Source: Semisulcospira habei
Lineage: Eukaryota > Mollusca > Gastropoda > Semisulcospiridae
Direction of reading: 5' to 3'
Assembly (NCBI GenBank): GCA_036245525.1
Contig: BTPG01000008.1
Coordinates: 33,861,850 to 33,925,849 of the forward strand
DNA: 64,000 bases
The translations under genes and the position numbers were made by a program. This document shows positions 48,991 to 62,970 of the stretch, one piece after another (within the stretch, counting starts at the first letter, position 1; each line of letters opens with the position of its first letter). The notes below the pieces were generated by a model. That model was given only the letters and a program-made list of their open reading frames with translations, was not told the DNA's origin and ran no database searches.

Positions 48991-49346
48991 AATGAAGTCA
49001 CATAAAAGTATGGTAGCCCTTATATCCGATCTAGAAGATTCTCGACCTTTCACAAAACAAAAAAAAAGGCTGCTCAATTCACGCGCACAGAAAAACAAAA
49101 TGTTGCGAACTGTCGCCAACTACCCGACGTCACACATACGAGGTCACTAGACAGTGCGACCTTTCTAGAACGTTCTGGACTAAACTTAGCGTATCATAAC
49201 GAAGTGAAATCCGCTCTGCGCGACCAAAAGAAAATATTACTTAAAAAGATACGTGAATCATAACCATGATAGCTCAAATAAATATCGGATCGTTTCCGAC
49301 GATTAACACATGTATGCTCTCACAGGACAACACAACCACAATCGTA

Positions 49347-49509
<163 letters not shown>

Positions 49510-49651
49510 AGTGCAATCTGTACCATGTGACCGTGATATAAAAACCCCTGTAGCGAAAAATGGCGGACGTTTTGTAGCCCTCTCGATGACGCATCTTGGA
49601 TGCCAGTTTTGTTCTATAAAAGATCGACAAACGTTCTAAATTACAAAGTTA

Positions 49652-49777
<126 letters not shown>

Positions 49778-50099
49778 TATTTAAAAGCAATGCCTTCTTA
49801 GCTTTGTTCCTGTTAGTTATTTGGGTTTAATGCCTAGCAGGCAACTAAGGTCATCTCTCGGCGGAGCTTTGTTCAGTTCCGCTTTCACAGTCGGTCCAAT
49901 GACCTCACTGTTGTTGCAAGTGAAAAAGTTAGTGTTGTGCACATGCATGGGATTATCGCTGCGTAATCGATCACAAAGGTAATCATCACGACTAACACCG
50001 CTACCGACACCCTAAGGATCAACACGAGTAGTGGCAGGTAGTACCAAAGTAGGTCGCATCCCAGCCTGCAGTCGTGTCACGTTATTTAGTTTCTCCTTT

Positions 50100-50310
50100 A
50101 ACTCATTCTATCCCAACACCGAAATCCCCAAATGTTGCCGTTGTCCTCTGAAGACTGTACTATAGTGCAGGACACAGATCGACCATGATAGTTCAAGGGT
50201 CATGCCAGAATAGCTTGGCGCCCATAGGCGCCAAGCTATCCTGGCATCACCCTTGAACTATCATGGTCGATCCTTATCTTGCTGTGGTGTGTCTGGGGTA
50301 GAATGAGTTA
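50100..50310. mobile_element. Palindromic TTAA-type element (family A)
   Basis: It runs from TTAACTCATTCTATCCCAAC to GGGTAGAATGAGTTAA around GGCGCCCATAGGCGCC. It is nearly the same as 31,196-31,406 and 41,207-41,417. Confidence 0.85.
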
Positions 50311-50479
50311 AAAAAAAATATTAAAAAAAAGGATGGGATGAACCATAACCCACAAAATCCCTTCTGTATGCGAGCTGCCCTCGCTGTCATGGGTCTCTAC
50401 CTTTCGTCTTTGACCTAATTCTGGTGTTGAAATACATGTATTTCCTTTTCAGTGAAAAAGCCTAGCATATCTGCCCATG

Positions 50480-51640
<1,161 letters not shown>

Positions 51641-51659
51641 AATAAAAAAAACGACTACA

Positions 51660-52120
51660 CGAAACACACTGAAATCCGACGTCTTACAGTCCCAGGACGT
51701 ATTGTTTTCGATTTTCAACAGCCATTTCCTTAGCAATGCTTTCGGTTCCACCCCGAAGTCAAGTCAAAGGGTCTGTATTGTGTTTCCGTGTCCTACTTTC
51801 GATGTCATCGGGTTGCCGCGGATCGCCCCTCAGAGCAGTAGCAGAAATTTGCTTCATTTATTGACTAACAATTTTAATTATCAAAACAGCTGCATTCAAT
51901 TTTATTTTTCTAAAGCGGCTGTATCCATGTCGCTCTCACGGGCTTTGAGCACGATTGGGCGAGATCGGATGTGGGACAGGTAAACACAACATAGATCCTT
52001 TGAAAGAATTCGGGATGGAAAACATGTTATTTTATTTTTTTACGGTGGCTAAGAAAATGGATGCTGCGAATTGAAAATAATACGTCCTGGGAGTCTCCGA
52101 AGTAAAGCTGATTGTTTCGT
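51660..52120. repeat. Inverted-repeat element
   Basis: CAGTCCCAGGACGTATTGTT-TTCGATTTTCAA at 51,687-51,720 is the complement of TTGAAAATAATACGTCCTGG at 52,071-52,093. About 350 bases between the arms hold an open frame (51,702-51,983) that I do not consider a gene. Confidence 0.6.
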
Positions 52121-52526
52121 CTAGATTTGTGTAGGAAAATCTAAATAATGCGTCTCGGCGACACTAGCATGCTGGATTCTTAGATGGGACCTACCTTGGT
52201 GCTATTTACTATCCTGACGAGCAAAAGAAATGTGACATCATTTGAGTCATCGGAAACACTGAAGTGTTTCCGATGACTCGAATGACGTCGCATTTCTTTT
52301 ACTGGTCAGTATACTACTGGTATCAAGAGGTTACCAATTATCAACGATCATCCCAAGCCTGTGATCGATCACGTGTGTAACACGGGTAGCAGGAAATCGC
52401 GCCATGGTGCGATTTCCTACTACCCGAATTACACACGTGATGAATTACGTAACCACCATCCCATGGTTCTGAGACTCAAAGTACGTATATCCGTTACTTT
52501 GTTTTTTCTTCCATTCTGCATACCAG

Positions 52527-52969
52527 TAGAGTAATGGACACAAGAGATTCTCCAGGTGTGTCAGGGCACGAAGAAACTCTAGATAAGCTGAAGGTCGTCA
52601 GCAGCACACAATTCGGTCGGGCAGGTGCGAATGGGAGGGAGCACCCACGAATACAGAGAGACAGTGTTGGACCGAGTCCTAGCAATATTGTGGTCAACGT
52701 AGGAGGATTAAAGAGGACCACCACTACCTCCACCACTGCCACCACCACCACTACCATCGCCGCAACCCCGGACTATGTCACAAATCATCCGGACTACAAC
52801 CACGGCGGCCAGACGAATGGGCCGGTTGTGCCGGACGGTAATAATGATGGTCATGGCAATCACGGTACAGAAACAGGTGAACAAACTGAATGGGAGAGCC
52901 AAGATCAGGGGACAGGCGGCCACAATCACGAAACAGATCATACGAACTTCAGCTGCAAACCCACGACCG
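52527..52969 (+). other. Putative exon upstream of copy 2, paralogous to 36,068-36,332
   Basis: A strong pyrimidine-rich acceptor (ttcttccattctgcataccag) precedes TAGAGTAATGG. The open frame MDTRDSPGVSGHEETLDK then continues through a Thr-rich stretch and a Gly/Asn/His-rich end to a strong donor (GACCG then gtaaggc). An exon of 443 bases ending in phase 1 is plausible. The conserved start context (GTMATGG in both copies) favours a translated exon. The product is unknown and seems hydrophilic, without a membrane segment. Confidence 0.45.
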
Positions 52970-53353
52970 GTAAGGCATAGTGTTGAAATTCCTCAATGTA
53001 CCGGTTGCGTGCGGATTGCAATTTAGTAATTACTGCAAATACAGGGGACAGCAGGGGCGGATCCAAGGGTGTCTCGATTGGTAGTAGTTCCAAACTGTGT
53101 CATCCAGACCAAAACAATGACTATCACTGAGGCGAGCATAAAATCACAACAATTACAATTAAGTTGTGTTGAAATTATTCTTTCTTTGTGCTTTTCTTTT
53201 GGAGATTTTCTTTAAAATTGTACTATCGTGTTGTAACCGTTCTCTCTACGTAAGTATCCGCTGCTCTACAAGTGTTTATTTTTTATTTTTCTATTTATTT
53301 TTTTTATATATTTTTTTCTTTTCTTTTTTTCTTTTTATTTATTTATTTTATTT

Positions 53354-53396
<43 letters not shown>

Positions 53397-56300
53397 TTTT
53401 TTTTTTTTGGGGGGGGGGAGGGTTTCTTAGACATACTTAGAGTTTTCAGAGGTTACGATTTTTATTTGTTACAATTTTTTTTTTTCTTTTATCTCGGGAC
53501 ACAGCGGCACCGCTTTCGGCACTTTAAAAAAAAAAAATCATGCACTTGTCCTCCTCCCCGCCTCCACCCCACCTCCCTAACAAAACAAAGAAGTACCCAA
53601 CGGAGAAAGAAACACGCTTAGAAAAGACGGGTACAACACAATTTATTAATATTTCGGGTAAATACCCTTTGTCAAAATAGACAAACAAACAAACAAACAT
53701 AGAGATTAGCCGCTACTTATCTTCAGTGGCAGAAGGAATGTGGCAACTCAAAAACAAAACAAAACAAAACAAGATTAATCGGGCACTTCTGATTCTTAAA
53801 TGGTGTTAATTTTCTTACTGAAAAGAATGTTTTACCTGGAGTTTCTGCAGGAGCAATCATCTTGTGTTTGACAACAACACTACACTACCAATTACTCCGT
53901 CTGAGGAACAACACAGCCATTTGTGAAAATTGTGATACTGCGAACTTCGACACAACGAACTGACATCACCATCACTCGGCGCTTGGCAGGCACTTGACTT
54001 GGCAGACTTGAATAATAAGCAGCGCTATATTGCAGTCAGCGCGCAACTGTAATTAAACCGCAGATACAGGTATACCTGTCACACTATGCGGTCGCGTTCT
54101 TGACCGGCTTTTCCGTATAGCGGTCAATGAAATGCTGGCCACTTCCACTGTACTTGCTGATGTTGTTGCTGATGGTTGCGATTGTTGTTGGTGCAGGCCA
54201 GTACAGCGGGTACATCGAGAAAAACCTGGAGATTCTCAGGAGGCGGGAAGTGTCAGGAGTTCCAGCCATGCACGGACGAGCTGTACAGCGCCGAGAAATT
54301 CCACCGCGTCCTGGCCGGACAGGACATCCAGCTCAAAAACATTTGTGGGTCAGTGCATATTACTGTATATATGCATATCATTATTTGTTAATTTTTTCTT
54401 GTCAACTTTACTTCTTTTATGTTGCTGTTTGATGTTTTGTCTGAGGGAAACACAGGGAGACAAGTCATAATTATGTAAGCTTTAATTCCGAAATCAACAA
54501 CGTTTCAAGTAAGAGCCGTCAATTGGAATTCATGAGTGCTTGGTATGATGATTCAAGGTTCGGTAGTCGGTCATTTTTATTTTTTAATTTTTTTAATTTT
54601 ATTAACTGATTGATTGACTGACTGACTGACTGGTTGGTTGGTTGGTTGTTGGTTGTTTTGTTGTTGTTGTTGGGTGTTTGTTTTTTTGTTGTTTTTTTTT
54701 TGGGGGGTGGGGGGTGGAGGGGTGGGGGAGGGGTCGGGGGGGGGGGGGTTGAGGGCCCAGCCATCTAAGATAGTGTCCACGTTGTGAAATGGCTGGTGGA
54801 TGTTGTGGAGTTGTAAGTTACGGTGCGAGGGAAGACAATCTGTGGACATAGGTATGATGACTGTCCTCAACCAAAAATGAAGGTTCTTACGAGTAATGCT
54901 CGGCTAGATGTTCAAACGCAAACGGCAATAAGTGCATGAACACATTGATTGGCAGACAGACTGTCGATACGAGAACAGTGAAAAGAAACCAGTATAGGTA
55001 AATGGTGAAATCAAAGTTACTGGGAGCATGATCGGCATACTGTATTTAACACCATAACTGCCAGGTAAGTCAAATACTACCAATCTGCAAGTGACATAAA
55101 TCCTCATGAGCCCCCGCAGTCGCGGGGGCTCATGAGGATTTATGTCTCTTGTAATTTCTGCGTTCTTTGTGCCATTCTACGTTCTTTGTACTATTTTGTC
55201 CCATTTCATTCTTCACGCGAATGTCGGTCAGCGTGTAGTGGTTTCAAACGCGAAGTCCGCTTCCTCTGGCAGTCAAAGGGTTTAAATGTCCGTGTGTTTT
55301 GGATTCCCTCCTAGTTTGCTGTACAAAAATGGCACAGCTAGCTATGGCAGTCTGGGAGAGAAGTGTTTGGAGACTGAGCTTGAGGCCATACGTCAGGACA
55401 TAGAGGAGAGTCTTATCCGCACCCTGGCTGCCGATAAACCAAGGGATCAAACAAACGCCACTTGGACCAGTTTCAAAAGATGTCTGAATCGCCGGGCTGG
55501 AGACACGGAAACTTACGTCAACAAAGTCTGCAGGTTTGTGAAGTTCTGTACCGTTAGATCGTTGGCTGTTTCATCGTCTGAGACGATAATGAAACAATCA
55601 GCCATCTAAAGGCACCGCTCTTTCTTTGTTTTGGGGGCATAAATTATGATGATAATGAAATGTCCCAACACGAAGCAAGAGACGATGCTGAAGAAACCAA
55701 CCAAACATCTGCTATTTTGGAGTCCGACTAAATCTTTTAACTCTATGGCTGATTTTCCCGAATGTTTCATTTCTGTCGATAACGGCCACATTCCAGCTGC
55801 AAGAGACGAACTTGAGATATCGTCATTTTAACCCCTTCCCTGCCACTGTACGTATATTTTTGTTTCTGAAATCTTTGTTCATTCAAAAGATCAAAAGCCA
55901 AAACCGTCCTAGGAACATGGATACAAATTGGTCTCAGCAAGAGGCATAGATCCTCATGAGCCCCTGCAGCGGCAGGGGCTCATGAGAATCTGTCTCTTGC
56001 AGTTGGATCGGGTTGCCGTTTTCTCGGCAGTGAAGAGTTTAAAGTGGTAGTGTAACTTAGAACTAACTGTGCTGAACGCTTCGAGGAGCAGTGCTTCGTT
56101 TTTGTGGGCCTTTTGTAAAGGCATACCATACACATGTTATTGTTAAATGGATGTTGCTATGTTCTGTTCCAGGAAGAAGGCACAATCAATGAACACTACG
56201 AAGGAGGGGTTCCTGTGCCAAAACAGCGACGTGGACAAAGCAACAGAGCAGTTCTTCAACCATGAACTGGAACACCTGCACTGCTCCTGTGCTGCTCTTA

Positions 56301-56441
56301 CAGCCAGTGAAACCGAAGGTGAATGAATACACAGTCCTGGTAGACCCACACCCGATGACAGTCTCTGGCTGACGGTGTGAATGTAGTCAATCTCAGTTAG
56401 CAAGTGGCCGGATTTTTATGAGCCCATTTCTAATCTTACAG

Positions 56442-56513
56442 ACGGACTTCCTCTGACTGAGGCTCTGAAGTATGCAAGGGCTTTGAACGGGAAGAATGAT
56501 TTCCAGCAAATAT
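56442..56513 (+). other. Copy-2-specific symmetric exon of the membrane protein gene
   Basis: The 72-base exon is bordered by ttacag and gtatga, starts and ends in phase 1, and encodes GLPLTEALKYARALNGKND. It can be skipped without a frameshift because exon 56,173-56,318 also joins the membrane exon in phase. No similar exon is seen between 39,630 and 40,719 in copy 1. Confidence 0.5.
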
Positions 56514-56718
56514 GTATGAAAAAAATTGATCTTTCGATGCACTACTAGCTTTACAAGCAAGGTGGGGAGACCCTTACTGTTGATCGATAATGTTTGTTTG
56601 AAATAATGCCATTTTAAACGTAGGCCTGAACATGAACATTACAGGTAATCGTAGATTGGACGTTAGCTGGAGAATACCATATGACATTATAAACTGTGCC
56701 GCAAGGGTCAAACCCTAT

Positions 56719-56822
56719 GCACAAAAGGCCATCGGACCGACGTCGGCCGCTGTTGCCCCGTGCACGATCGTGCGCGGGCCAACGGCGGCCGACGTCGATC
56801 CGATGGCCTTTGCGCACTGGGA
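56719..56822. mobile_element. Palindromic element (family F), intergenic copy
   Basis: AAAAGGCCATCGGACCGACG and CGTCGATCCGATGGCCTTT are complementary ends, centred on GCACGATCGTGC. It is the best-preserved member of the family whose decayed copies lie in the DNMT3 tail. Related pieces are at 46,262-46,312, 3,650-3,695, 4,920-4,990 and 17,830-17,905. Confidence 0.8.
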
Positions 56823-56907
56823 AAGCGCTCCGAATATGCTATGGATTTTAACTGAACTTTCAATGAACTCTTCCCGCCACATGTAAACAAGAGTCTCCGT
56901 AGCAAAT

Positions 56908-56910
<3 letters not shown>

Positions 56911-56983
<73 letters not shown>

Positions 56984-58640
56984 TATATTTTTAAGGCGCC
57001 TATACTTTCGATAGAAAAGCTCTAGGCGCCGTACATTTGACACACTAACTGACATACATACACCTTGCATCCTACAACACATGTAATAATATTCCCTAAC
57101 ATACACACTCACGCAACAAGATATACAAGGAAAATAAGCTTGGCAGAGTGAACACACCAACAAGAAATGTTCAAACACACCAAAAATATACGTGTACCAT
57201 AAAACTAATGCTAACGGATACACTAGGCAGCTGTCACTGACAACGAAAAATTATAACGGAGAATGCACGTTTAAAGGAATAAAAGCGTCTATAAAGACTG
57301 CCGGAAACTATTGGCTGATTCAACATATCTGAGGGACTGTGGGAGTTTATTCCAAAGAAATGGTCCTTGGTATGAGAAAGACCTCTCGCCAAAAGACTTA
57401 GTTCTCACATTCGGAAAGCGTAATAGTTTATTGTCTGCTGAGGAACGGAGCTGTCTTGAAGGTGTGTACAAATGAAGAAGCTCAGAAAGATAGACAGGGC
57501 CAGTAGAAGGAGACAGACAGGTATGGCAGATGGGCAGAACTTTGTATTGTACTCTAGATGTGATAGGCAACCAATGGAGTGAACGCAGGATGGGTGTGAT
57601 ATGGTCTGACTTCTTTGCCTTGACAACAAGCCGTGCTACTGAGTTCTGCATCCTCTGGAGCCAATCCAGAAGGTACAGAGGATAGCAACACAGGAGTGCA
57701 TTGCCGTATTCGAGTCGGGTCAAGACAAAGGAGCAGGCCTGCGTTTTAGTGGCTTCTGGTGTGAGAAGATGCCTGATGGAGCTAATGCGATGCAGTTCAA
57801 TAAATGTAGATCTGCAGGTATTCAAAACGTGTTGTTTTAGTGAGAGACTACAATGAATGGTGACGCCAAGACTTCTCACCTGAGCAGAAAAACTAACTTT
57901 AGTATCTAGGACTGTGATGGACTGCGGTAAAGAAGAAGATATTATGGTAGAGGAAACTAGCGTGGCTACTGTTTTATCTTCATTCAGTTTTAGTGTGTTG
58001 GCTATCATCCATGTTCTAACATCAGAAACTGATTGTTGCACACACTGGATGATGGCATCAACCTGCTCAATATGGCCTAACTTATTCAACTGCGTGTCAT
58101 CAGAGTATGTGTGGTGAGAAATTGAGCGTGCAGCTATGACACCGGACAAGGGCTGCATATACATAATGAAGAGTAGAGGCCCGAGAACTGACCCTTGGGG
58201 TACTCCGAAACACAGAGGGGCTGCGACTGAAAGATGACCACAGACAGAAACAGTCTGTGATCGGTTAGACAAATAGGATTTTAACCAATCAAAACCTGTC
58301 CATGGATACCAAAGACACGTTCAAGGCGACAGAACAAGGTGCTATGGTCAATCGTATCAAATGCGCTAGACAGATCCAACACAGTTAAAACAGAAACCTG
58401 ACCATCATCCAGTGCAAGCAATAAGTCATTCATGATTTTCAGTAAAGCTGTTTCTGAGCTATGACTCACACGGTAGGCTGATTGCAGGGGATTTAAGAGA
58501 TTGTTGACGGTGAGATATTTCAGGGTCTGAGAGAGCACAACTTTCTCAATGACCAAACACATAATTTGGACATTCCCAATGATGAGTTTTGTCCCCTCGG
58601 AAAAGTGGAGGATTGCGGAGTACCGTAAAATTTAAAAGCA
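56911..58640 (-). mobile_element. L2/CR1-like LINE, 5'-truncated
   Basis: On the minus strand a near-complete reverse transcriptase is visible: VLDLSSAFDTIDHSTL, GVPQGSVLGPLLFIMYM, HHTYSDDTQL, SLGVTIHCSLSLKQH, RLEYGNALL, HWLPITSRVQYKVL, then NVRTKSFGERSFSYQGP. One frameshift near 58,280 separates the two open parts. The 3' end is a TAA/ATT microsatellite (56,911-56,982) preceded by a GGCGCC(TATA) tail. It sits in the intron between copy 2 exons 56,513 and 58,782, antisense to that gene. Confidence 0.85.
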
Positions 58641-59265
58641 TGTTTGGCGCGCCTTAACTTCGGCTTTTTCAGCCACTGCAGACTTTGGAGATGTGTGCAC
58701 AATTTTGTCTACTAATAATGTACATGTTAGGGGCGAGTGAAGACGCTTTCATTTGATTTACGTTTCCAAATGCCGTTTCAGTTGTTCCAGATGCAATCCC
58801 TGTACACGGCCAGATCGGAACAGGAGTTGGAGTGGGACTCGTCGGCGTTTTCATCTTCATCATTATCATTGTGCTGTTTAGACGAAACCACAAGCTCAAA
58901 CGACGTCTGTAAGTCCTGGACGATAATAGATCCCTTCACCCCTGACTGACACACTATAGGGGGAGATGAACAGACTTTGCTAGTTCAAGGATGATGTCTG
59001 ATTAGCTTCCACAGAGACTACATAATACATATTGGGAACACGATCGCATAGTGAGATTTCGTTTGCAACGAACGACTCCCAACAACGAACGAGGCTTCGG
59101 CGAAATCATGGTGGACAACCAGCTGGTACTTTAAGCATAGACAACACTCGAAACATCTCCAAGAGGCATAGATCCTCAGGAGCCCGGGGAGATGTTTGGA
59201 GTGTTGTCTATGCTTATGGTACAAAGCTGGTCCTCAACCGCTATTTCGCTCCCGTTCTTCGTCGG

Positions 59266-60013
59266 TGGGAGAGAAGGAATGACAGAGCTATCATTTTAAG
59301 CCTTCACTGAACACCTACTGCATAGAGCAATAGGGACTACTCCCAGGGGCCCCGCAATCCGCTGGAGATATCCAGTCCACCTCCCCCCCCCTCCCCAAGA
59401 GAGGAGGGCTAGTGCATGAATATTCCCAAACAGATATTGAACTTGCTGGATAGATTTAGGTTTTTGCCGCCTGCGACGAGTTTCGCCCAAAGTGGGTGGG
59501 GGGGGGGGGGGGGGGGGGGGGGGGGTGGGGGGGGGTAGGCATGTGGCGTAACCTGAAAAAGGCAAACACAACGCATGTACTAGAAGCCGCCTCCAGAATT
59601 TACTGGTAGCACCACTAGTACAGCGCGGATTGCATCCCTAAAGCTTTATGAGGTGTTGCAGTGGGAAAAGACAGACTAATTTTGAAAAGGCAACACATAG
59701 GCAATTTTGTGGTGCAATTATTTTTTTACTTTTAACAAAGGCGTCGCCAGAAGCCAAAAATGCACTCAATCAGATTAGCTCCAAGGGACGTAATTTTTCA
59801 TTCAATTCTGAGAATGCTCTTGCTGTGTTAATGCCATGGAATTCCAGGCTGGTAAGCTTGCATTGTGTCATCAGGACATCAGCCGCCCTTTTTGTAACAG
59901 CATCGCTCACTAGATCTAGAAAGAGAGGGGAGTGGGAGAGAAGGAATGACAGACCTATCATTTTAAGCCTTCCACTGAACACCTACTGCATAGAGCAATA
60001 GGGACTACCCCCA
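59266..60013. repeat. Direct repeat pair of about 80 bp
   Basis: Bases 59,266-59,345 and 59,931-60,013 are nearly identical (GAGAAGGAATGACAGA, then ATCATTTTAAGCCTTC and GAGCAATAGGGACTAC). They flank 585 bases that include a poly-G run at 59,495-59,534. This suggests a local duplication. Confidence 0.7.
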
Positions 60014-60015
60014 GG

Positions 60016-60078
60016 CCCGCCGTGAGATGGCCTTAGTCGCCTGCTCGGCGTTAAACCCAAATAACTAACTAACTAACC
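60016..60078 (+). repeat. SINE-like tail with (CTAA)n
   Basis: This is a copy of the element at 28,275 with the CGGCGTTAAACCCAAATAA end and a (CTAA) run. Related shorter ends are at 41,528-41,565 and 62,808-62,838. Confidence 0.55.
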
Positions 60079-60159
60079 CCCAGGCGCCCCGAGGGGGGAG
60101 GACCGGATATATATATATATATATAAGATAACTTCAGATAAACTTTATTGCCATATGCA

Positions 60160-61594
60160 TAAACATTGCAGACCTCAGAGATCAACAGTCGACATGATCT
60201 TCTCATTGAGACAGCTGCAGGAGAAGCGCCGGGAGCAGAGACAGCCACTTTACATCGCCTTCATTGACCTGACCAAGGCCTTCGACTTGGTCAGCAGAAG
60301 AGGTCTCTTCACCCTATTACACGGGATCGGATGCCCCCCCCCCCCCTCCCCCTCACCCCCCTCCCCCCAAGCTTCTGAAGGTGGTCACATCCTTTCATGA
60401 CGAAATGAAAGGTACCGTACAGTATGATGGCTCATCCTCAGATTCGAAGCGGCGTGAAGCAAGGCTGCGTACTCGCCCCTACACTTTTCGGCATCTTCTT
60501 CTCCCTGCTGCGGATGCGCCATGCCTTCAGTCAGTCAGAAGATGGCGTCTACATCCACACTAGGAGTGAAGGCAGCCTCTTCAACCTTTCACGTCTGCGC
60601 GCAAAGACCAATGTGCGCAGGGTCCTGATTAGACAGACGCTGTTTGCTGATGATGATGCCCTGACTCAGTGCCCACACTGAGGAAGCACTACAGCGTCTA
60701 GTCAGCAGCTTCGCTCGCGCCACAGATGAGTTTGGGCTGACCATCAGCCTGACGAAGACAAACATCATGGGCCAGGATGTCTGCATCACCCTTTGCATAT
60801 CTATAGGCGATCACACCCTCGAGGTAGTGGAGAATTTTACATACCTTGGCTCAACTATCTCTAATAACCTCGCTCTGGACAACGAACTGGACTCCAGAAT
60901 CGGAAGGCATCAACAGCGATGGCTTGCCTGACCAAGAGAGTGTGAAACAACAGCTTGCTTACCATCAGTACTAAGATGAAAGTGTACCAGACCTGTGTCA
61001 GTGCTCAGCATTCTTCTCTACAGCAGCCAGACGTGGAGTTTGTACACCCGTCAAGAGCGCAGACTTAACTCTTTCCATCTGCGCAGCCTGAGGAGAATCT
61101 TGGGTATCACTTGGAAGGACCGTGTTCCAAACACTGAAGTGCTGGCCCAGGCCAACATTCCTAGTATGTACGCACTCCTTTCACAAAGACGCCTACGCTG
61201 GCTCGGTCATGTCTGCTGCATGCAGGATGGTCGGATTCCTAAGGACATCTTGTATGGTGAGCTCGCCTCCGGCACCAGACCAACAGGCAGGCCAGCGCTT
61301 AGATACAAAGATGTCTGCAAGCGTGATCTGAAAGCTGGAAGCCTGAATCCCGCAGACTTAGAAGCCACCACCGCAGATCGTGCCAGCTGGCAGCTTACAG
61401 TGAAGACCAGCATAAAGCTGAGCGAGGGAAGGAGAGAAACCAGTGGGAGGAGAAGAGGCTGCGCAGACGAAAGAAAGAAGAAAGAAGAGCCAGTGCCCAC
61501 AGCAACAGTCACAGGCTTCATCTGTAGCAAATGCAACAGACACTGCCGCTCTCGCATTGGACTGATTAATCACAGCAGGCACTGCAAATCTTAA
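60160..61594 (+). mobile_element. Degenerate non-LTR retrotransposon of the zinc-finger type
   Basis: Broken frames encode LYIAFIDLTKAFDLVSRRGL (motif A), GVKQGCVLAPTLFGIFFS (motif B), QTLFADDDALT (motif C), NFTYLGSTISNNLALDNELD, LGITWKDRVPN, then LRWLGHVCCMQDGRIPKD. A final CSKCNRHCRSRIGLINHSRHC finger closes it. Several frameshifts and a C-rich run (60,334-60,368) interrupt it. It is the same class as 42,470-43,503. It appears inserted into an older minus-strand LINE tail (60,122-60,158 and 61,650-62,330). Confidence 0.82.
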
Positions 61595-61649
61595 AAACGG
61601 ACTGACCCAGCAAGCGCATATACTCCATTGTCTTCCGAGACAGAAGGAT

Positions 61650-62330
61650 GTCAACAAACATTAGGAATTTTTTGCGGCATAACTGACGAGCGTCCATATG
61701 ATAGTTAAGATCAACACATAAAACATACATACATCACAATCATGCAGACTCTAAAATACCAAACCACACATATGTATAGCAGTCATTCTACTAAGTATGC
61801 ACACACATCTAAGTAAGTAAAATAAGATAAATCTATAGCATAATAACCATACTATGACAACAAAAACCGTCAAGTGAGCCGCAACGAAAACAAATAAGCT
61901 AAATTCATATGTATTTGTAAAACTGTATATCCTGTTTAAGAAGAGTATAATTGAACATATAAAGAACTATAAACAACTAAGATGGGCTGTAGGTAATTCT
62001 AAAGGGACTTTGAGTCAATCTGCTGAGTTATATCATATCACAGCCACATTAGACAGGGCCTGAACAGCCAAGGGATAAAAGCTCTTCTGAAACGAATGGT
62101 TTTGGCCTTGATGGATCTAAAGCGTGAGCCAGATGGCAAGGGCTCGAACAGACCATGTGCAGGATGGTGCTCGTCATGTATGATGGAGCTCACTCTCTTG
62201 ATGGTGCGTACGTGGTACAGAGATTCCAGAGAGAGGAGATCTCTTCCAACAATATTAGATGCTGTTTTGATCACCATAATTCGCAGTAGTTGGAGGGTCA
62301 CCAATAGTGAGATATATATACGGGATAAAT
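61650..62330 (-). mobile_element. Old LINE tail interrupted by another LINE
   Basis: The minus strand encodes SLESLYHVRTIKRVSSIIHD, then HPAHGLFEPLPSGSRFRSIK, resembling the extreme C-terminus of L1/Tx1-type or related reverse transcriptases (HPL..F..LPSGRRYR). Bases 60,122-60,158 (ACTTTATTGCCATATGCATA) look like its polyadenylation end, separated from it by the younger element. Confidence 0.5.
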
Positions 62331-62835
62331 AATGCAGACCTCTTTCACATTATGGGTCAGACTTGATCACATTTTGTATTCGTCTGCTGTGGTAACATAC
62401 GCATTGCAAAGGATTGGATCAAGCGTGATAGTTCAAGGGTAGTACTTGATTAACGATCGATCCAGGCAAGACCCTCCACTGCCAGCATTGACATGACTTA
62501 GCAGCATACAAATTACTCTTTGTGTCACCAGTTACCTTTTTGGACAACAACCCCGGAGTCCCATTCCGAATGAATCCAGTAGTGCCGCCTCCCCCTTCAC
62601 CCCAGGCCTGCCTCACTACCTACCCTCGCCTTCACAAACTGGGTGTTACGCAGTAGACCGGCCGAAATTGACCGACCATGATAGTTTAAGGACAGCATGG
62701 CCGGTCGCGCGGCCTCAGTCCAAACACCACTATCTATTCTGGCACCACCCGTGCACTACTATGATAATGGACGGTAGATCCGTCTATTGCTGTGCATATT
62801 CTTCGTCACGTAGTCTTTGTTTCTTGCACGGAGTT

Positions 62836-62970
62836 AACACCTTGACTGCTACTGACGATACCGTTCGGCGGAAAAGACGCGGCGTCGTTACGTAGTTAGG
62901 TCATGACATAGACGGTTACGCGTCTTTTGAACGGCGGTATCGTCAGTAGCCGCAGTCAAGAGGCTGAACT
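62836..62970. mobile_element. Palindromic TTAA-type element (family D)
   Basis: It begins TTAACACCTTGACTGCTACT and ends GCCGCAGTCAAGAGGCT, with GTTCGGCGGAAAAGACGCG inside. It lies in the long copy 2 intron before the exon at 63,541. Confidence 0.7.

Noticed and set aside
51702..51983. 93-codon frame ending at a gtaaac donor-like site
   Set aside because: It lies inside an inverted-repeat element, and the second copy of the receptor locus offers no matching phase. No counterpart occurs in copy 1.
52684..52770. Extension of the Thr-rich theme as evidence that exon X derives from the DNMT3 tail
   Set aside because: The Thr run here comes from a short ACC repeat and the flanking residues do not match.
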